Shown: positions 8,550-16,383 of the stretch, in pieces
Numbering within the stretch: position 1 is the stretch's first letter
How the letters are laid out: every line of letters starts with the position of its first letter
Source of the DNA: an uncultured bacterium
Lineage (GTDB): Bacteria; Planctomycetota; UBA1135; GCA-002686595
NCBI GenBank assembly: GCA_937905825.1
Contig: CALCXM010000083.1
Coordinates: 62,001-126,000 of the forward strand
DNA: 64,000 nt
Direction of reading: 5' to 3'
Notes under the pieces: generated by a model
Database searches by the model: none
What the model saw: only the letters and a program-made list of their open reading frames with translations
What the model was told of the DNA's origin: nothing
Made by a program: the position numbers and the translations under genes

Positions 8550-10753
8550 TGGACATCGCTGGATTGCCCATGCCGGATGGAGCTCCGGCCGCCGGGGCCT
8601 GCGTCCGTTTGGAACGACCGGAGCCGGGCCTGGTGGTGCTCGTGCTCGACCCGCCCCATCGCAGCTTGGCGGTGCTCGATGTGCCGCTGGTGCGCGACCT
8701 GTCAGACGCCTTGGACGAACTGCGTCTGATGCCGGACTTGAAGGGCCTTGTGATCACCGGTCGAACTCCCTTGGCCTTCGCCGCCGGGGCAGACATTTCG
8801 GTCATCGAGGAACTGCGCGACGCGCGCCTCGCCAGCCGACTGGTGCTCGCGGTGCACAGCGTCTTCAACCAGATTGAAGCCTTCAAGAAACGCGGAGTTC
8901 GAACGGTCGCCGCCGTTGGCGGGCCGGTGCCCGGAGGAGCTTTCGAGCTCTCCCTCGCCTGTTCACGCATCCTTTTGGCGGATGACCCCAAGAGCCGCAT
9001 TGGCCTGCCAGAGACCAAACTCGGCATTCTGCCCGGTTGGGGTGGCTGCCACCGGTTGCCCCGCCGCATCGGTGTGCCCGCCGCATTGGACGCCATCTTG
9101 AAGGGCAGTCTCATGCCCGCCAAGGTGGCCTACCGCAAGGGGCTCGTGGATCGCTTGACTCCGCCGGAGTACCTGGTGCGTGTGGCCTGCGAAGTCGCTA
9201 TGGGACGCACGCCGTGCAAGCGTCGCGAGCGCGGTATCTGGCGCTGGCTGGTGGACCGCAATCCGCTGGCCTTGGCCGTCATCGGAAACCAAGTGCAGAA
9301 GACCATTCAACGCCAAACAGGGGGCCACTACCCGGCGGCCTCCATGGCGGCCAAGATGGTGACCTGGGCCGCGCTGACGCCCCTCAAAAAGGGCACCAAG
9401 AGAGAGGCCGAGGCCGTCTCCCAATTGGGCACTGGCGACGTCTGCAAGAACCTCGTGCGCATCTTCCGCATGATGGACGGCTCCAAGAAACTGGGCAAGC
9501 GCAGCGATGGTTCCGCGCCGGACCCCATCCAACATGGGGCGGTCCTCGGGGCAGGCGTGATGGGCGGGGCGATCGCGAGTTCCATGGCGGACAAGGGCAT
9601 CGCCACGCGACTCTTCGACATCTCCCCCGCCGGCCTCGACGCGGCGCTCTTGCAGCATCGCGCGGAACTCACCACGCAACTCAAGCGCCGGCGCTTGGAA
9701 CCTCACAGCCACGACGCGGCCCTCGACCGCTTGGATGTGAGTGCGCAGATGGTTGGCTTCGGACGTACGCAGTTCGCCATCGAAGCCGTGGCCGAACGCA
9801 TGGACATCAAGCACAAGGTCTTCTCCGAGTTCGCCAAGCACGTGGGCCCCGAGACAATCCTCGCCACCAACACCTCTTCGCTTTCCGTGACGGAGATCGC
9901 CTCCCCCATTCCAAACCCTGAGCGGGTTGTGGGTGTGCACTTCTTCAACCCGGTCAAGAAGATGCCCTTGGTGGAAGTCATCCGCGGAGAACAAACTTCC
10001 GATGAAGCGGTCACGGCCGGATGTGCCTTCGCCTTGCGCCTAGGCAAGACTCCCGTGGTGGTCGCCGACGTGGCTGGCTTCCTGGTCAACCGCCTCTTGG
10101 GTCCGTACTTGGATGAAGCGCTGCGCTTGTACGATGGCGGGGTCGAGCCCAAGCGCATCGAAGCGCTCGCGAAGAAGTTCGGCATGCCCATGGGGCCTCT
10201 GCGTCTCTTGGACGAAGTGGGTTTGGACATCGCCGCCCATGCGGCTGAGTCCCTGAACGCCGCCTATGGAGAACGCATGACTCCGTGCAAGGTGATCCGC
10301 CCGCTCTTGGAAGCGGGGCACCTCGGCAAGAAAACCGGCGACGGCTTTTATGTGCACCTCTCCTGGACCAAGAAGGTCAGCAAGAACTTCTCGAGCGACC
10401 TGCGTCGGCTTGCGCCGGCCCATAGCGCCCAGGAAGAGTTCCTGACCGATCAGGAAGTGGAAGACCGCATGCTGATGGCCATGCTGGCGGAGGCCGCGCG
10501 CTGCATCGAAGAGAAGGTTGTACAGAGCGCCGCGGACCTCGATTTGGCCACGGTTTTTGGTATGGGCTTCCCCCCCTTCCGTGGCGGATTGCTGCGCTGG
10601 GCCGACGAACTCGGAGCCGCGGAGATCATTCGGCGCCTGGAACACTGCTCCACTGCGATCTCCACGGGCCTCGACCCCGAGCGGCGGAAACGCTTCGAAG
10701 TGCCCGAAATCCTGCGGACGATGGCCGAAGCCGGCTGCGGTTTTCACCGCTAG
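8546..10753 (+). CDS. fadJ: Enoyl-CoA hydratase / 3-hydroxyacyl-CoA dehydrogenase (FadJ type)
   Basis: Bifunctional beta-oxidation alpha subunit of 735 residues. The N-terminal crotonase domain has the oxyanion residues AGADI (about 77-82) and both catalytic Glu residues (in GGAFELSLACS and PETKLG). The dehydrogenase part begins at about residue 330 with the NAD-binding GAGVMGG and has the catalytic His465 in HFFNPVKKMPLVEV; two C-terminal 3HCDH domains follow (GFLVNRLLGPYLDEA and GMGFPPFRGG). The start at 8546 follows GGAGG and overlaps the thiolase stop; the open frame extends 25 codons upstream but out of character. Works with the preceding thiolase. Confidence 0.94.
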   Translation: MMDIAGLPMPDGAPAAGACVRLERPEPGLVVLVLDPPHRSLAVLDVPLVRDLSDALDELRLMPDLKGLVITGRTPLAFAAGADISVIEELRDARLASRLVLAVHSVFNQIEAFKKRGVRTVAAVGGPVPGGAFELSLACSRILLADDPKSRIGLPETKLGILPGWGGCHRLPRRIGVPAALDAILKGSLMPAKVAYRKGLVDRLTPPEYLVRVACEVAMGRTPCKRRERGIWRWLVDRNPLALAVIGNQVQKTIQRQTGGHYPAASMAAKMVTWAALTPLKKGTKREAEAVSQLGTGDVCKNLVRIFRMMDGSKKLGKRSDGSAPDPIQHGAVLGAGVMGGAIASSMADKGIATRLFDISPAGLDAALLQHRAELTTQLKRRRLEPHSHDAALDRLDVSAQMVGFGRTQFAIEAVAERMDIKHKVFSEFAKHVGPETILATNTSSLSVTEIASPIPNPERVVGVHFFNPVKKMPLVEVIRGEQTSDEAVTAGCAFALRLGKTPVVVADVAGFLVNRLLGPYLDEALRLYDGGVEPKRIEALAKKFGMPMGPLRLLDEVGLDIAAHAAESLNAAYGERMTPCKVIRPLLEAGHLGKKTGDGFYVHLSWTKKVSKNFSSDLRRLAPAHSAQEEFLTDQEVEDRMLMAMLAEAARCIEEKVVQSAADLDLATVFGMGFPPFRGGLLRWADELGAAEIIRRLEHCSTAISTGLDPERRKRFEVPEILRTMAEAGCGFHR

Positions 10754-10768
10754 GGGCCGCTTGACGGG

Positions 10769-10796
10769 CTTTTCCGGGGGGTGAACCCCGGGAAAG
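10769..10796 (+). terminator. Hairpin after the beta-oxidation operon
   Basis: CTTTTCCGGGG pairs with CCCCGGGAAAG (one G-U pair) around a six-base loop, 15 bases after the fadJ stop. There is no clear T run after it, so Rho or a weak intrinsic stop may act here. Confidence 0.5.
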
Positions 10797-10801
10797 CAAC
10801 T

Positions 10802-10829
10802 TTGGTGACGAATTGGGTCCATCTAGGGC
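10802..10829 (+). promoter_or_regulatory. Possible promoter for the GspE/PilB-like gene
   Basis: TTGGTG, a 16-base spacer and TAGGGC, about 75 bases before the start codon. It shares the 16-base spacing and TAGG-type -10 of the stronger candidates at 24131 and 30826. Weak on its own. Confidence 0.25.
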
Positions 10830-10904
10830 GGCGATGCTGCCGACCTAGGTCAAGCACCAGCACCCCATGGCTGGCCTCCCCAATTCTGATCTGAAACACG
10901 CCCC

Positions 10905-12650
10905 TTGAGTCCTCCCTCCTCACCGCAAGTTCCGCCGCCCAACAGCCTCGGTCAGCTCCTGATTAGTCAGGGATTGATCAGCCTCGAGGACCTGGACAAG
11001 GGTCTCAATCACAAGCGCACGAGCGGTACGCGGCTCGGGCAAGCATTGGTTGACTTGGAACTCGTCACAAACGAACAGGTCACCGAAGCCTTACGCAACC
11101 AGGGCAAGCTCACCTGTGTGGAGCTCTCCCCGGCGATTATCAATCAGGACACCGCCCGCCACCTCGGAGAGGAGCTCTCCCGGCAGCACAAGGCCTTGGC
11201 CATCAACTCCATCGCTGGGGTCACCACGGTCGTGATGGAGGACCCGGCGGATGTGTATGCTCTCGATGAGCTGGCCCTCAAGCTGCGCACGAAGGTCCTG
11301 GCGACCTTCGCCAACAACGAGCAGATCGCGCACTGCCTCGACCAAGTCTTCCTGGGCAGTGGCGCCAGCGTCTCCGACGCAGACGAAGAGGGAACGCTCA
11401 ACGAGATTGAAGACCTCGTGATGGAGAACGAGGTCGACCTCGAGTCCGGTTTCGCCAGCCCCGAGGATGAACCGGAATCCGAAGAGGATCTCAATGGCCC
11501 CGTCATCAACATCATCCAGGCGATCCTGAAGGAGGCCTTCGAAGCAGGCGCCTCGGACGTTCACTTGGAACCCAGGGAAAAGACATTCGTGGTTCGCTTC
11601 CGAGTGGACGGCGCACTCTTTGATCGCATGACCTTGAAGAAGGTCTGGGCCCGCCCCTGCGTAGCGCGCATCAAGGTCATCTCCAATCTCGACATCGCCC
11701 AGCGTCGCCTGCCCCAGGACGGACGAACACAGATCGCCGTCAACGGACGCAAGATCGACCTGCGCATCGCGACCATGCCCACCTTGCTCGGCGAGGGAGT
11801 TGTCATTCGTATTCTCGACGGCGGCCGCGGAGTGCCCAATATCGATGGTCTTGGCATGCGCAAGGAGCAGATCGAGCGTTTGCGCAGCATGATCGAAGGA
11901 TCCGACGGAGTCGTTTTGGCGGTGGGCCCCACTGGATCGGGAAAGACGACCACCCTGTACTCCCTGCTCGGAGAACTGAACAAGCCCGACACGAAGGTCA
12001 TCACCCTAGAGGACCCAGTCGAGAACCAGATCGAGAGCATCTGTCAGGTCAACTGCGACGCGAAGATCGACATGACCTTCGGCCGCGGTTTGCGAGCTGC
12101 CATGCGTCAAGATCCGGACGTCATCCTGGTCGGTGAGATTCGCGACTACGAAACCGCATCGATCTCGGTGCAGGCAGCGCTCACGGGGCACATCGTGCTC
12201 TCAACCCTGCACACCATCGGTTCCGCCGAGACCATTTCGCGCATGAAGGAGATGGGAGTCGAGCATTACTTGCTCGCGGACACCCTGCGCGGCATCGTCG
12301 CCCAGCGCCTGATTCGCGTGATCTGCCCGATTTGCAAGACCGAAGACGAGGTGCCCGATTCCCTGCGCAAGCAACTTGGCCTCGATCCCAATGAGAAGTT
12401 CTTCAAGGGCGCGGGCTGCCCGGATTGCAACGACACAGGCTACAAGGGCCGGCGTGGTATCTACGAGGTGTTGACCCTGGACCCCAAATTCCGAGACGCC
12501 CTGCGTCAAAACGCCAACGTGGATGACCTGCGCGATCTCGCCATCCAGAACGGCATGACGACGCTCCGCGCTGAGGGCATCTACTACGCTCGGGCTGGAC
12601 AAACCACGGTCTCCGAAGTGATTGCCAAAACTCCTGCGACCCACTCATGA
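10905..12650 (+). CDS. GspE/PilB family secretion or pilus assembly ATPase
   Basis: Cytoplasmic hexameric ATPase that powers type II secretion or type IV pilus extension. An MshEN-type N-terminal domain (LGQLLISQGLISLEDLDKGL) is followed by an acidic linker (about 155-195), the N2 domain (ASDVHLEPREK), Walker A GPTGSGKTTT at about 341-350, the Asp box and Walker B (DPDVILVGEIRD), the His box, and a zinc-binding Cys tetrad (CPIC and CPDC). Start is TTG at 10905: an in-frame stop lies 16 bases upstream and no better start is present. 581 residues, typical for PilB/GspE. No other pilus or secretion gene is in the window, so the exact system is unknown. Confidence 0.92.
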   Translation: MSPPSSPQVPPPNSLGQLLISQGLISLEDLDKGLNHKRTSGTRLGQALVDLELVTNEQVTEALRNQGKLTCVELSPAIINQDTARHLGEELSRQHKALAINSIAGVTTVVMEDPADVYALDELALKLRTKVLATFANNEQIAHCLDQVFLGSGASVSDADEEGTLNEIEDLVMENEVDLESGFASPEDEPESEEDLNGPVINIIQAILKEAFEAGASDVHLEPREKTFVVRFRVDGALFDRMTLKKVWARPCVARIKVISNLDIAQRRLPQDGRTQIAVNGRKIDLRIATMPTLLGEGVVIRILDGGRGVPNIDGLGMRKEQIERLRSMIEGSDGVVLAVGPTGSGKTTTLYSLLGELNKPDTKVITLEDPVENQIESICQVNCDAKIDMTFGRGLRAAMRQDPDVILVGEIRDYETASISVQAALTGHIVLSTLHTIGSAETISRMKEMGVEHYLLADTLRGIVAQRLIRVICPICKTEDEVPDSLRKQLGLDPNEKFFKGAGCPDCNDTGYKGRRGIYEVLTLDPKFRDALRQNANVDDLRDLAIQNGMTTLRAEGIYYARAGQTTVSEVIAKTPATHS

Positions 12651-13036
12651 AGAAGATCTACTACCTGCACGACGATCAAGAGGATCCAAGCAACCGGATC
12701 AACTTCCTCGAAATCGCCGGCTTCGACGTCACGGTCATGCAAGACGCGCGCAAGTGCCTCGCGTTGCTCGAGAACGAAGTTCCGGACATGATCATTTCCG
12801 ACGTGCTGATCCACGGCATGACGGGATTTGAGTTTTGCTTGGCTGTGCGCCAACGCTTCTCTCCTTCACGGGTGCCGTTCCTGTTGTGCTCCGGCATCTA
12901 CAAGGGGTCGACCTTTCAGGAAGAAGCCCTGCGCATCGGAGCACAGCACTACTTGATCGCTCCGGTTCAATTGGATGAGCTGATCCGCGTCGTGCACCAA
13001 GCCGCAGCGAACGCGGGCGAAGCGGACGCCGCCTAG
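12647..13036 (+). CDS. Single-domain response regulator receiver, conserved Lys missing
   Basis: CheY-like receiver of 129 residues with the acidic pair Asp9-Asp10, phosphoacceptor Asp52 (in IISDVLIHG) and Ser82 in the Thr/Ser position. The invariant Lys of the KP motif is replaced: YLIAPVQLDEL has Ala105 before Pro. Loss of this Lys usually blunts phosphorylation signalling, so the protein may be a weak or phosphorylation-independent receiver. No output domain. The ATGA overlap with the GspE/PilB-like ATPase suggests it regulates that machine. Confidence 0.85.
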   Translation: MKKIYYLHDDQEDPSNRINFLEIAGFDVTVMQDARKCLALLENEVPDMIISDVLIHGMTGFEFCLAVRQRFSPSRVPFLLCSGIYKGSTFQEEALRIGAQHYLIAPVQLDELIRVVHQAAANAGEADAA

Positions 13037-13060
13037 GCCGGCGCTAGCCGCCGCCGTGGG

Positions 13061-13609
13061 TCAACTGAGGGCCCACCACAGGAGCGCCAGCAGGCCGACG
13101 AGTACGACCAAGATAGCCAGGAAGAAGGGCATCAGTGCCTTGGCGTCGCTACCGTGAACCTGGTCGATCTCCACCCAATTGAACATCATGCGCACACCGC
13201 CGCCGAGTTCCGCACCGCAGTGTGGGCAGTTCTCCGGCGCTTCGCCCTCGCGGCTTTTGGTGGAATCGTATTCCAGGGGGATAACCCCGTGGCATTCCAT
13301 GCAGTAGTGATTGCGTAGGGCGCCGCCCTCGGCCACGCCGGGGGCTTGGGACTTCTGACGCAAGAACTCCAGTTCCTCTTGGTTGAGGTCCTTGCGCGAC
13401 CTGGACCAGTGCGAGTCCCCGACGTTGCCAAGACTCTTCTCCGTGCGCACCCGCTCCTGGTCGTAGGCCTTCGGCAGGGCCGGATCCCCCGCTGCTTTTG
13501 AAGAGCCAGCTTGGTTTGAAGAGCCAGCTTGGTTTGAAGACTCCCCCGGACCCGCTGGCCCCTTGGGCTCCGGCTGCCCGCTCTCCCCGTCCTTCAAAGG
13601 CTTGGTCAT
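13061..13609 (-). CDS. Zinc-ribbon protein with C-terminal membrane anchor
   Basis: 182 residues, no family recognised. The first 45 are low-complexity (Gly, Pro, Ser, with SSNQAG repeated), the middle is charged and helical, then CMEC and, about 30 residues later, CPHC form a zinc-ribbon-like four-Cys site, and the C-terminus is one hydrophobic segment (FFLAILVVLVGLLALLWWAL), as in a tail-anchored protein. Overlaps dapD by ATGA at its start, so it is co-transcribed with dapE-dapD, although nothing in it suggests an enzyme of that pathway. Confidence 0.65.
   Translation of the reverse strand: MTKPLKDGESGQPEPKGPAGPGESSNQAGSSNQAGSSKAAGDPALPKAYDQERVRTEKSLGNVGDSHWSRSRKDLNQEELEFLRQKSQAPGVAEGGALRNHYCMECHGVIPLEYDSTKSREGEAPENCPHCGAELGGGVRMMFNWVEIDQVHGSDAKALMPFFLAILVVLVGLLALLWWALS
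13497..13540. repeat. 18-bp tandem repeat, about 2.4 copies
   Basis: TTTGAAGAGCCAGCTTGG occurs twice in a row and then in part. It encodes the SSNQAG repeat near the N-terminus of the zinc-ribbon protein. The unit keeps frame, so copy-number change would alter only linker length. Confidence 0.85.
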
Positions 13610-14418
13610 TCGCGCAAGGCCTCTTCCAAGGCCGTGCCCGAAGCGGTCCCCGCATCTCGGTACTTGGGGATGATCGCACAGTCCATGCTCAGGCCGCGCT
13701 CGCGAGCCCAGTCACCGTTCGCGGGTCGCGTGCCCGGCACCACCACCGCATCCGCCGGAATCTCCAAAGGTGTTTCGCGGGTTCCCGTCCACTCGCGCTC
13801 GTGCACCAAGTCATAGACCTTGGTGGTCGCAGTCAACACCACACCGGCGGCGATGACCGCCCCCGCGCGCAGCAGCACGCCTTCGTAGAGGCCCGAGTTG
13901 CCCCCCACAAAACAGCCGTCCTCGACGATCACCGGTCGCGCCCCGGGGGGCTCGAGCACCCCTCCGATTTGAGCGGCCGCGGAAACGTGCACGCCCACGC
14001 CGATCTGCGCACAGGAACCGATCAAGGCGTGACTATCGATCATGCTACCGGCCCCCACAAAGGCGCCGATGTTGACGTACATGGGAGGCATGCAAACAAC
14101 CCCTTGCCCGAGGTGTGCGCCACGCCGGACCGCCGAACCACCGGGCACCATGCGCACGCCGTCGCGCTTTGTGAAGCGCCGCACCGAGAGCAATTCCTTG
14201 TCACGAAAGGGCGGCGCTTGCACGTCCAGGGACTGGTAGCTGCCGCGGTTCAACTCGTTGCCCATGGGAACGATCTCGCAACTCTTGAAGATCTCCAAGA
14301 TGGCTGCCTTGACCTCCGTGTTCACCTTCCAAGAACCATCTGCTTGCGGCTCGGCCACGCGCAGTTCACCGGACTCGAGGGCTTCGAGCAATTGAACACC
14401 CTTGGGAAGCGCGCTCAT
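13606..14418 (-). CDS. dapD: 2,3,4,5-tetrahydropyridine-2,6-dicarboxylate N-succinyltransferase
   Basis: Transfers succinyl from succinyl-CoA in the succinylase branch of lysine and meso-diaminopimelate synthesis. 270 residues with the DapD sequence RMVPGGSAVRRGAHLGQGVV, MPPMYVNIGA and a left-handed beta-helix of hexapeptide repeats (IDSHALIGSCAQIG, SAAAQIGGVLEPP, IVEDGCFVGG). Lies between dapE (ATGA overlap at its start) and the zinc-ribbon gene (ATGA at its end). Presence of this branch fits a bacterium with diaminopimelate peptidoglycan. Confidence 0.95.
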   Translation of the reverse strand: MSALPKGVQLLEALESGELRVAEPQADGSWKVNTEVKAAILEIFKSCEIVPMGNELNRGSYQSLDVQAPPFRDKELLSVRRFTKRDGVRMVPGGSAVRRGAHLGQGVVCMPPMYVNIGAFVGAGSMIDSHALIGSCAQIGVGVHVSAAAQIGGVLEPPGARPVIVEDGCFVGGNSGLYEGVLLRAGAVIAAGVVLTATTKVYDLVHEREWTGTRETPLEIPADAVVVPGTRPANGDWARERGLSMDCAIIPKYRDAGTASGTALEEALRE

Positions 14419-15428
14419 GCTGGCCCCGCCTCGATCAAGCGCTTCACGGTTTTCACGTAGTTGTGCACGGCCTCTTGCAATTCACGTTTGCTGACTTTTT
14501 CCCCGTCCGTGTGCGCGTCGAGGATCGAACCGGGGCCACATAGAAGCGCCTTGCCCCAACGCTGCATGTGAGGTGCATCCGTTCCAAAAGCCACCACCTC
14601 CGCGCTCTCGCCGGGGGGCACTTCGAATTCCACCGGCGCGTAGCTCTTGTACTCGCCCTTCAGTTGCACATGGTCGTTCAGGTGTCCGCGCAAGCGACCG
14701 AGGACAACGTCGGGCTCTTCCACCGTTCGAATCAGGACGTCCGCCGTGGCGTGGTCCGCAACCACGTTGGCCGCCACGCCCCCCTGGATCTGTCCGATGT
14801 TGAGGGTTCCCTGGCCGAACACCGGGTGGTTGCCCCAGGTATCCGTAAGCAACCGGTGACTGCAACCCACGAGCTCGTGCACGGCGGAAGGGCCCACGTT
14901 TTGCGAGCTATGGCCCGCCACTCCGCGGGCTTCCAGGGTGACCTTCACGATGCCCTTGTGACCGCGGATGAACTTATTGCTCGTGGGTTCCCCCACCAAG
15001 ACATGGTGCGGGTGCCAGGGTTCCGCCAAGCGTTCGTTGGCCAGGCGCGCCCCGGCGCTGTCGGTCTCTTCTCCCGCGGTGAACAGGAAGCCGAAGTTCG
15101 TCACGCCCTGCGCGAGCAACAGGCGCGCCGCCTCGACCATGGCCGCCGCCTGGCCCTTGGCATCGCAAGCACCGCGGCCGTAGATGAAGTCCACGTCGCT
15201 GCGCGAGCCGAAGTACGGGGGGACCGTATCCAGGTGCGTGCAGAGCACGACTTCCGGGGCTCCAGCGCGCGCTAGCAGGTTGAAGCGGCCGGGTTCCAGC
15301 TCCTGGAGCTCGCAATCGAACCCGAGGGCTCCCACGCGCCTGGCGAGGGCGTCCCCGTAGTCCCGTTCGTCTCCGGTAACAGAGGGGATCTCGATCCAGT
15401 CCAACAGGTCATCAATGAGGCGTTCCAC
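14415..15428 (-). CDS. dapE: Succinyl-diaminopimelate desuccinylase (M20 metallopeptidase)
   Basis: M20 family di-zinc hydrolase; coupling to dapD makes the succinyl-diaminopimelate desuccinylase role likely, though ArgE-like deacylases look similar. Metal and catalytic motifs: CTHLDTVP (His, Asp), GRGACDAKG (bridging Asp), TAGEETDS (general-base Glu and next Glu) and a C-terminal LDAHTDGE (His). The start is uncertain: GTG at 15428 puts IPSVTG at residues 12-17 as usual for the family, while GTG at 15455 adds nine residues but has GGAGG touching it. The long open frame upstream of this runs antisense to the next gene and is not part of the protein. Confidence 0.87.
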   Translation of the reverse strand: MERLIDDLLDWIEIPSVTGDERDYGDALARRVGALGFDCELQELEPGRFNLLARAGAPEVVLCTHLDTVPPYFGSRSDVDFIYGRGACDAKGQAAAMVEAARLLLAQGVTNFGFLFTAGEETDSAGARLANERLAEPWHPHHVLVGEPTSNKFIRGHKGIVKVTLEARGVAGHSSQNVGPSAVHELVGCSHRLLTDTWGNHPVFGQGTLNIGQIQGGVAANVVADHATADVLIRTVEEPDVVLGRLRGHLNDHVQLKGEYKSYAPVEFEVPPGESAEVVAFGTDAPHMQRWGKALLCGPGSILDAHTDGEKVSKRELQEAVHNYVKTVKRLIEAGPA

Positions 15429-15488
15429 GAAGGAGACGTTACCATACCGGCTCACCCTCCCACTCCCCTCTCCAAGCCCGAAGGCCCC

Positions 15489-16316
15489 ATGTTCTTCACG
15501 AGTCTCCTGCTCAGCGCCCTCCCCGTTCTCTCGACCCCCGCGCCCCAGAACGCGCGCCAGGAAGTTGCGCAGCAATACCACGCCCTGGCCGACGCTCAGG
15601 ATGCGGAGGGCTTGGCCAATCTGTGGGAGAAGAACGTCGGTCTCGTCCTGCAAACCATCGACGCCGACCTGGAAGGCAGCCTCACCCTTTGGGAGAACGA
15701 TCCGGAGAACCCTCCCACCGAAAAGATCGCCGCCCTGCACAGCCGCGCCTTGTTCGGTGCGCGCGTGGCGAGCCAAGCGCTCAAGCAGCCGATCTTCCTG
15801 GACTACACCAGCTCCTTCGTCGGTTGGAACGACAGCCAAAAGCACGCCTTCCGCAATGGCCAGCAGCTCTACGGGCGCGCCATGGCCGAGCTCAAGAAGG
15901 AGGAGTACGACCTGGCCTACGAAGCCGGCAAAGAAACCGTCGAACGCGCTAGCGCCCTGGGCGACTGGTGGGGCACCGCCATGGGCTACGGAGCACAAGC
16001 GGCCGCCGCACAGCAGATGGGACAGTTTGAGGACTCCCTGCTCGCCTACGGCATGGCACGCCAAATCAACAATGCTTTGGGCCTGCAGTCCAGCGAGTAC
16101 CGCAATCTCCAGGGTATGCTGACCGTCAGCATCGCCGCGGAGTTCAATTACCGTGCCCTCGCCTGCGCGGGAGACCTGGCCGACATGGCAGAAGCACTCG
16201 GCGACACGAAGACCTTGAAGGGCGCGCTCGAGAGCAAAGCCAAGCTGGAGACGCAACTCGGCATGCCGGCGGAAGCCGCGAAGACTGCCGAGCGTCTCGG
16301 AGCGCTTGGCAAGTAG
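15489..16316 (+). CDS. Secreted alpha-helical protein, unknown function
   Basis: 275 residues starting with a signal peptide (MFFTSLLLSALPVLSTPAPQ, probable cleavage near residue 19-20). The rest is Ala/Leu/Glu-rich and helical with TPR-like spacing (AMAELKKEEYDLAYEAGKE, ASALGDWWGTAMGYGAQAA, ALGDTKTLKGALESKAKLE). No catalytic motif. GAAGG precedes the ATG. Divergent from dapE and ended by a strong hairpin. Probably periplasmic; I do not recognise a family. Confidence 0.7.
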   Translation: MFFTSLLLSALPVLSTPAPQNARQEVAQQYHALADAQDAEGLANLWEKNVGLVLQTIDADLEGSLTLWENDPENPPTEKIAALHSRALFGARVASQALKQPIFLDYTSSFVGWNDSQKHAFRNGQQLYGRAMAELKKEEYDLAYEAGKETVERASALGDWWGTAMGYGAQAAAAQQMGQFEDSLLAYGMARQINNALGLQSSEYRNLQGMLTVSIAAEFNYRALACAGDLADMAEALGDTKTLKGALESKAKLETQLGMPAEAAKTAERLGALGK

Positions 16317-16337
16317 GCGCGAGGCTCGAGCCCAGGA

Positions 16338-16376
16338 AGATCCCGCCGCTCCGTCCATCACGGTGCGGCGGGATCT
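16338..16376. terminator. Bidirectional terminator between convergent genes
   Basis: AGATCCCGCCGC and GCGGCGGGATCT form a perfect 12-bp stem with a 15-base loop, between the plus-strand secreted protein (ends 16316) and the minus-strand kinase (ends 16384). A T-rich stretch (GCTTGCTTC) follows on the plus strand. Confidence 0.8.
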
Positions 16377-16383
16377 GCTTGCT

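Noticed and set aside
10867-10904. ATG at 10867 as the GspE/PilB start
   Set aside because: It is out of frame, and an in-frame TGA at 10887 blocks anything further upstream than the TTG at 10905.
15429-16361. N-terminal extension of dapE
   Set aside because: It runs antisense through the secreted helical protein and lacks M20 features.
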